Shown here in pieces: positions 12,772-13,359 of a stretch of 13,359 bases of DNA (the first letter of the stretch is position 1; the number at the start of each line of letters is the position of its first letter). Source of the stretch: Pseudomonadota bacterium. Its GTDB lineage: Bacteria; Pseudomonadota; Gammaproteobacteria; Steroidobacterales; Woeseiaceae. The position numbers were made by a program, and so were the translations under genes. Under the pieces are notes generated by a model. It did no database searches. It was not told the DNA's origin and was given only the letters and a program-made list of their open reading frames with translations. The stretch spans positions 1 to 13,359 of the forward strand of contig JAKSCZ010000216.1 in the NCBI GenBank assembly GCA_022360335.1, in the 5' to 3' direction.

Positions 12772-13359
12772 TCAGAATTTGATCATCGCCGATCCCCACG
12801 TGAAACCGGCCCCGAAGGCCGCCATGAGAATCTGGTCGCCGCGCCGGATGCGCCCGTCGCGGATCGCGAGGTCGAGCGCCAGCGGAATGGACGCGGCCGA
12901 CGTATTGGCATGCCGGTCGACGGTGCAGATCACACGCTCCATCGGCATACGGAGCTTCTTCGCTGCCGCCTTGATGATACGCAGGTTGGCCTGGTGCGGG
13001 ATGAACCAGTCGATATCGTCGAACTGGCCGTCCAGATCCGCGACGGTTTCGCGGGCGATGCTGTCGAAGGTCGCGACGGCCCGCTTGAAAACGGCGTTGC
13101 CTTCCATGCGCACGTAGCCGTCCCGGTCGCAGGACGCATCGAAACCCAGCGAGATGCCGCCGGTGGTATGCAACAGGTCCTCGAACTCGCCGTTGGCGTG
13201 GATGTGCGTGGCCAGGACGCCCGGCTCGTCGTTCGCCTCGAGCACCACGGCTCCCGCGCCGTCGCCGAACAGTACGGCGGTCGTCCTGTCGTCCCAGTTC
13301 GTGATGCGCGACAGCGTCTCGGCGCCGATGACCAGCGCCGTCGTCGCCCCCCCCGTCCG
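12772..13359 (-). CDS. fabH: beta-ketoacyl-ACP synthase III (FabH-like), partial at window edge
   Basis: The C-terminal 195 residues of a ketoacyl-ACP synthase III (KAS III), which condenses an acyl-CoA with malonyl-ACP to start fatty acid synthesis; the N-terminal third, including the catalytic Cys, lies beyond the window. Seen from the edge inward: ALVIGAETLSRITNWDDRT, TAVLFGDGAGAVVLEA, GYVRMEGNAVFKRAV, the catalytic His in DWFIPHQANLRIIKAAAKK, the catalytic Asn in DRHANTSAASIPLALDLA, and the usual ending GAGFTWGSAMIKF. All are classical FabH text. The stop is TGA at 12772-12774. An internal ATG-type start at 13248 exists but would cut the fold in half, and the frame is open to the edge. 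A related KAS III-like enzyme of a biosynthetic pathway is an alternative, but the match to FabH is close. Confidence 0.93.
   Translation of the reverse strand, partial: RTGGATTALVIGAETLSRITNWDDRTTAVLFGDGAGAVVLEANDEPGVLATHIHANGEFEDLLHTTGGISLGFDASCDRDGYVRMEGNAVFKRAVATFDSIARETVADLDGQFDDIDWFIPHQANLRIIKAAAKKLRMPMERVICTVDRHANTSAASIPLALDLAIRDGRIRRGDQILMAAFGAGFTWGSAMIKF

Noticed and set aside
13347..13354. Run of eight C at the window edge within the FabH-like gene
   Set aside because: The frame reads sensibly through it (TGGATTALVIG), so there is no evidence of a frameshift; a phase-variable tract cannot be argued from one copy.
1..13359. CRISPR array, tRNA or rRNA genes
   Set aside because: No regularly spaced repeats and no cloverleaf or rRNA sequence were recognised by reading; a tRNAscan or Rfam run was not possible.

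Overview
The window looks like a stretch of chromosome from a GC-rich Gram-negative bacterium, most likely a proteobacterium and plausibly a gammaproteobacterium. The grounds are Shine-Dalgarno-led genes, a NhaR-type LysR regulator, a HoxFUYH-type NAD-reducing hydrogenase of the Ralstonia kind, a FabH-type ketoacyl-ACP synthase and a CRP-like operator. This is inference from gene content; no rRNA or other phylogenetic marker is present and I found no tRNA.

Left part (1-2660) is an accessory patchwork that looks AT-richer than the rest. On the minus strand a class I methyltransferase is followed by an SRPBCC/AHSA1-type protein. On the plus strand lies an unrecognised small gene interrupted by one in-frame TGA. 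Then come, on the minus strand, a small protein with a PD-(D/E)XK nuclease-like motif and a ~370 bp IS5-family remnant: both ends are intact, the transposase catalytic core is deleted and two frameshifts are present. A 27-bp direct repeat (26/27 identical) brackets the nuclease gene plus the IS remnant (1750-1776 and 2687-2713); the right copy is inside the 3' end of the LysR gene.

Middle part (2656-4024, minus strand) holds a GFA/CENP-V-like zinc protein and, directly downstream, the nhaR-like LysR regulator.

The core (4241-9258, plus strand) is a compact NAD-reducing [NiFe] hydrogenase operon (group 3d type by gene content): hoxF, a single gene encoding HoxU and HoxY fused in one polypeptide, hoxH and the maturation protease hoxW. 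Genes overlap by 4 bp (hoxF/hoxUY) and 17 bp (hoxH/hoxW), with 11 bp between hoxUY and hoxH, so they should be co-transcribed. H2 would be oxidised at the NiFe site of HoxH; electrons would pass through the HoxY cluster and the clusters of HoxU and HoxF to FMN and NAD+ on HoxF. HoxW would trim the C-terminal tail of HoxH after nickel insertion. No hyp genes are in the window, so NiFe cofactor assembly genes must be elsewhere. The in-frame HoxU-HoxY fusion is the most unusual thing in the window.

Right part (9294-13359, minus strand): a tightly coupled pair of a Cys/Met-metabolism PLP enzyme (methionine gamma-lyase/cystathionine gamma-synthase family) and a lysine-forming-type saccharopine dehydrogenase. 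Upstream of the PLP enzyme sit scraps of a decayed EamA/DMT transporter. Next is a 60-residue unknown protein with a well-formed class II CRP-like promoter, then a 105-residue membrane protein with its own terminator, and finally the C-terminal two thirds of a FabH-like ketoacyl-ACP synthase III that runs off the window edge.
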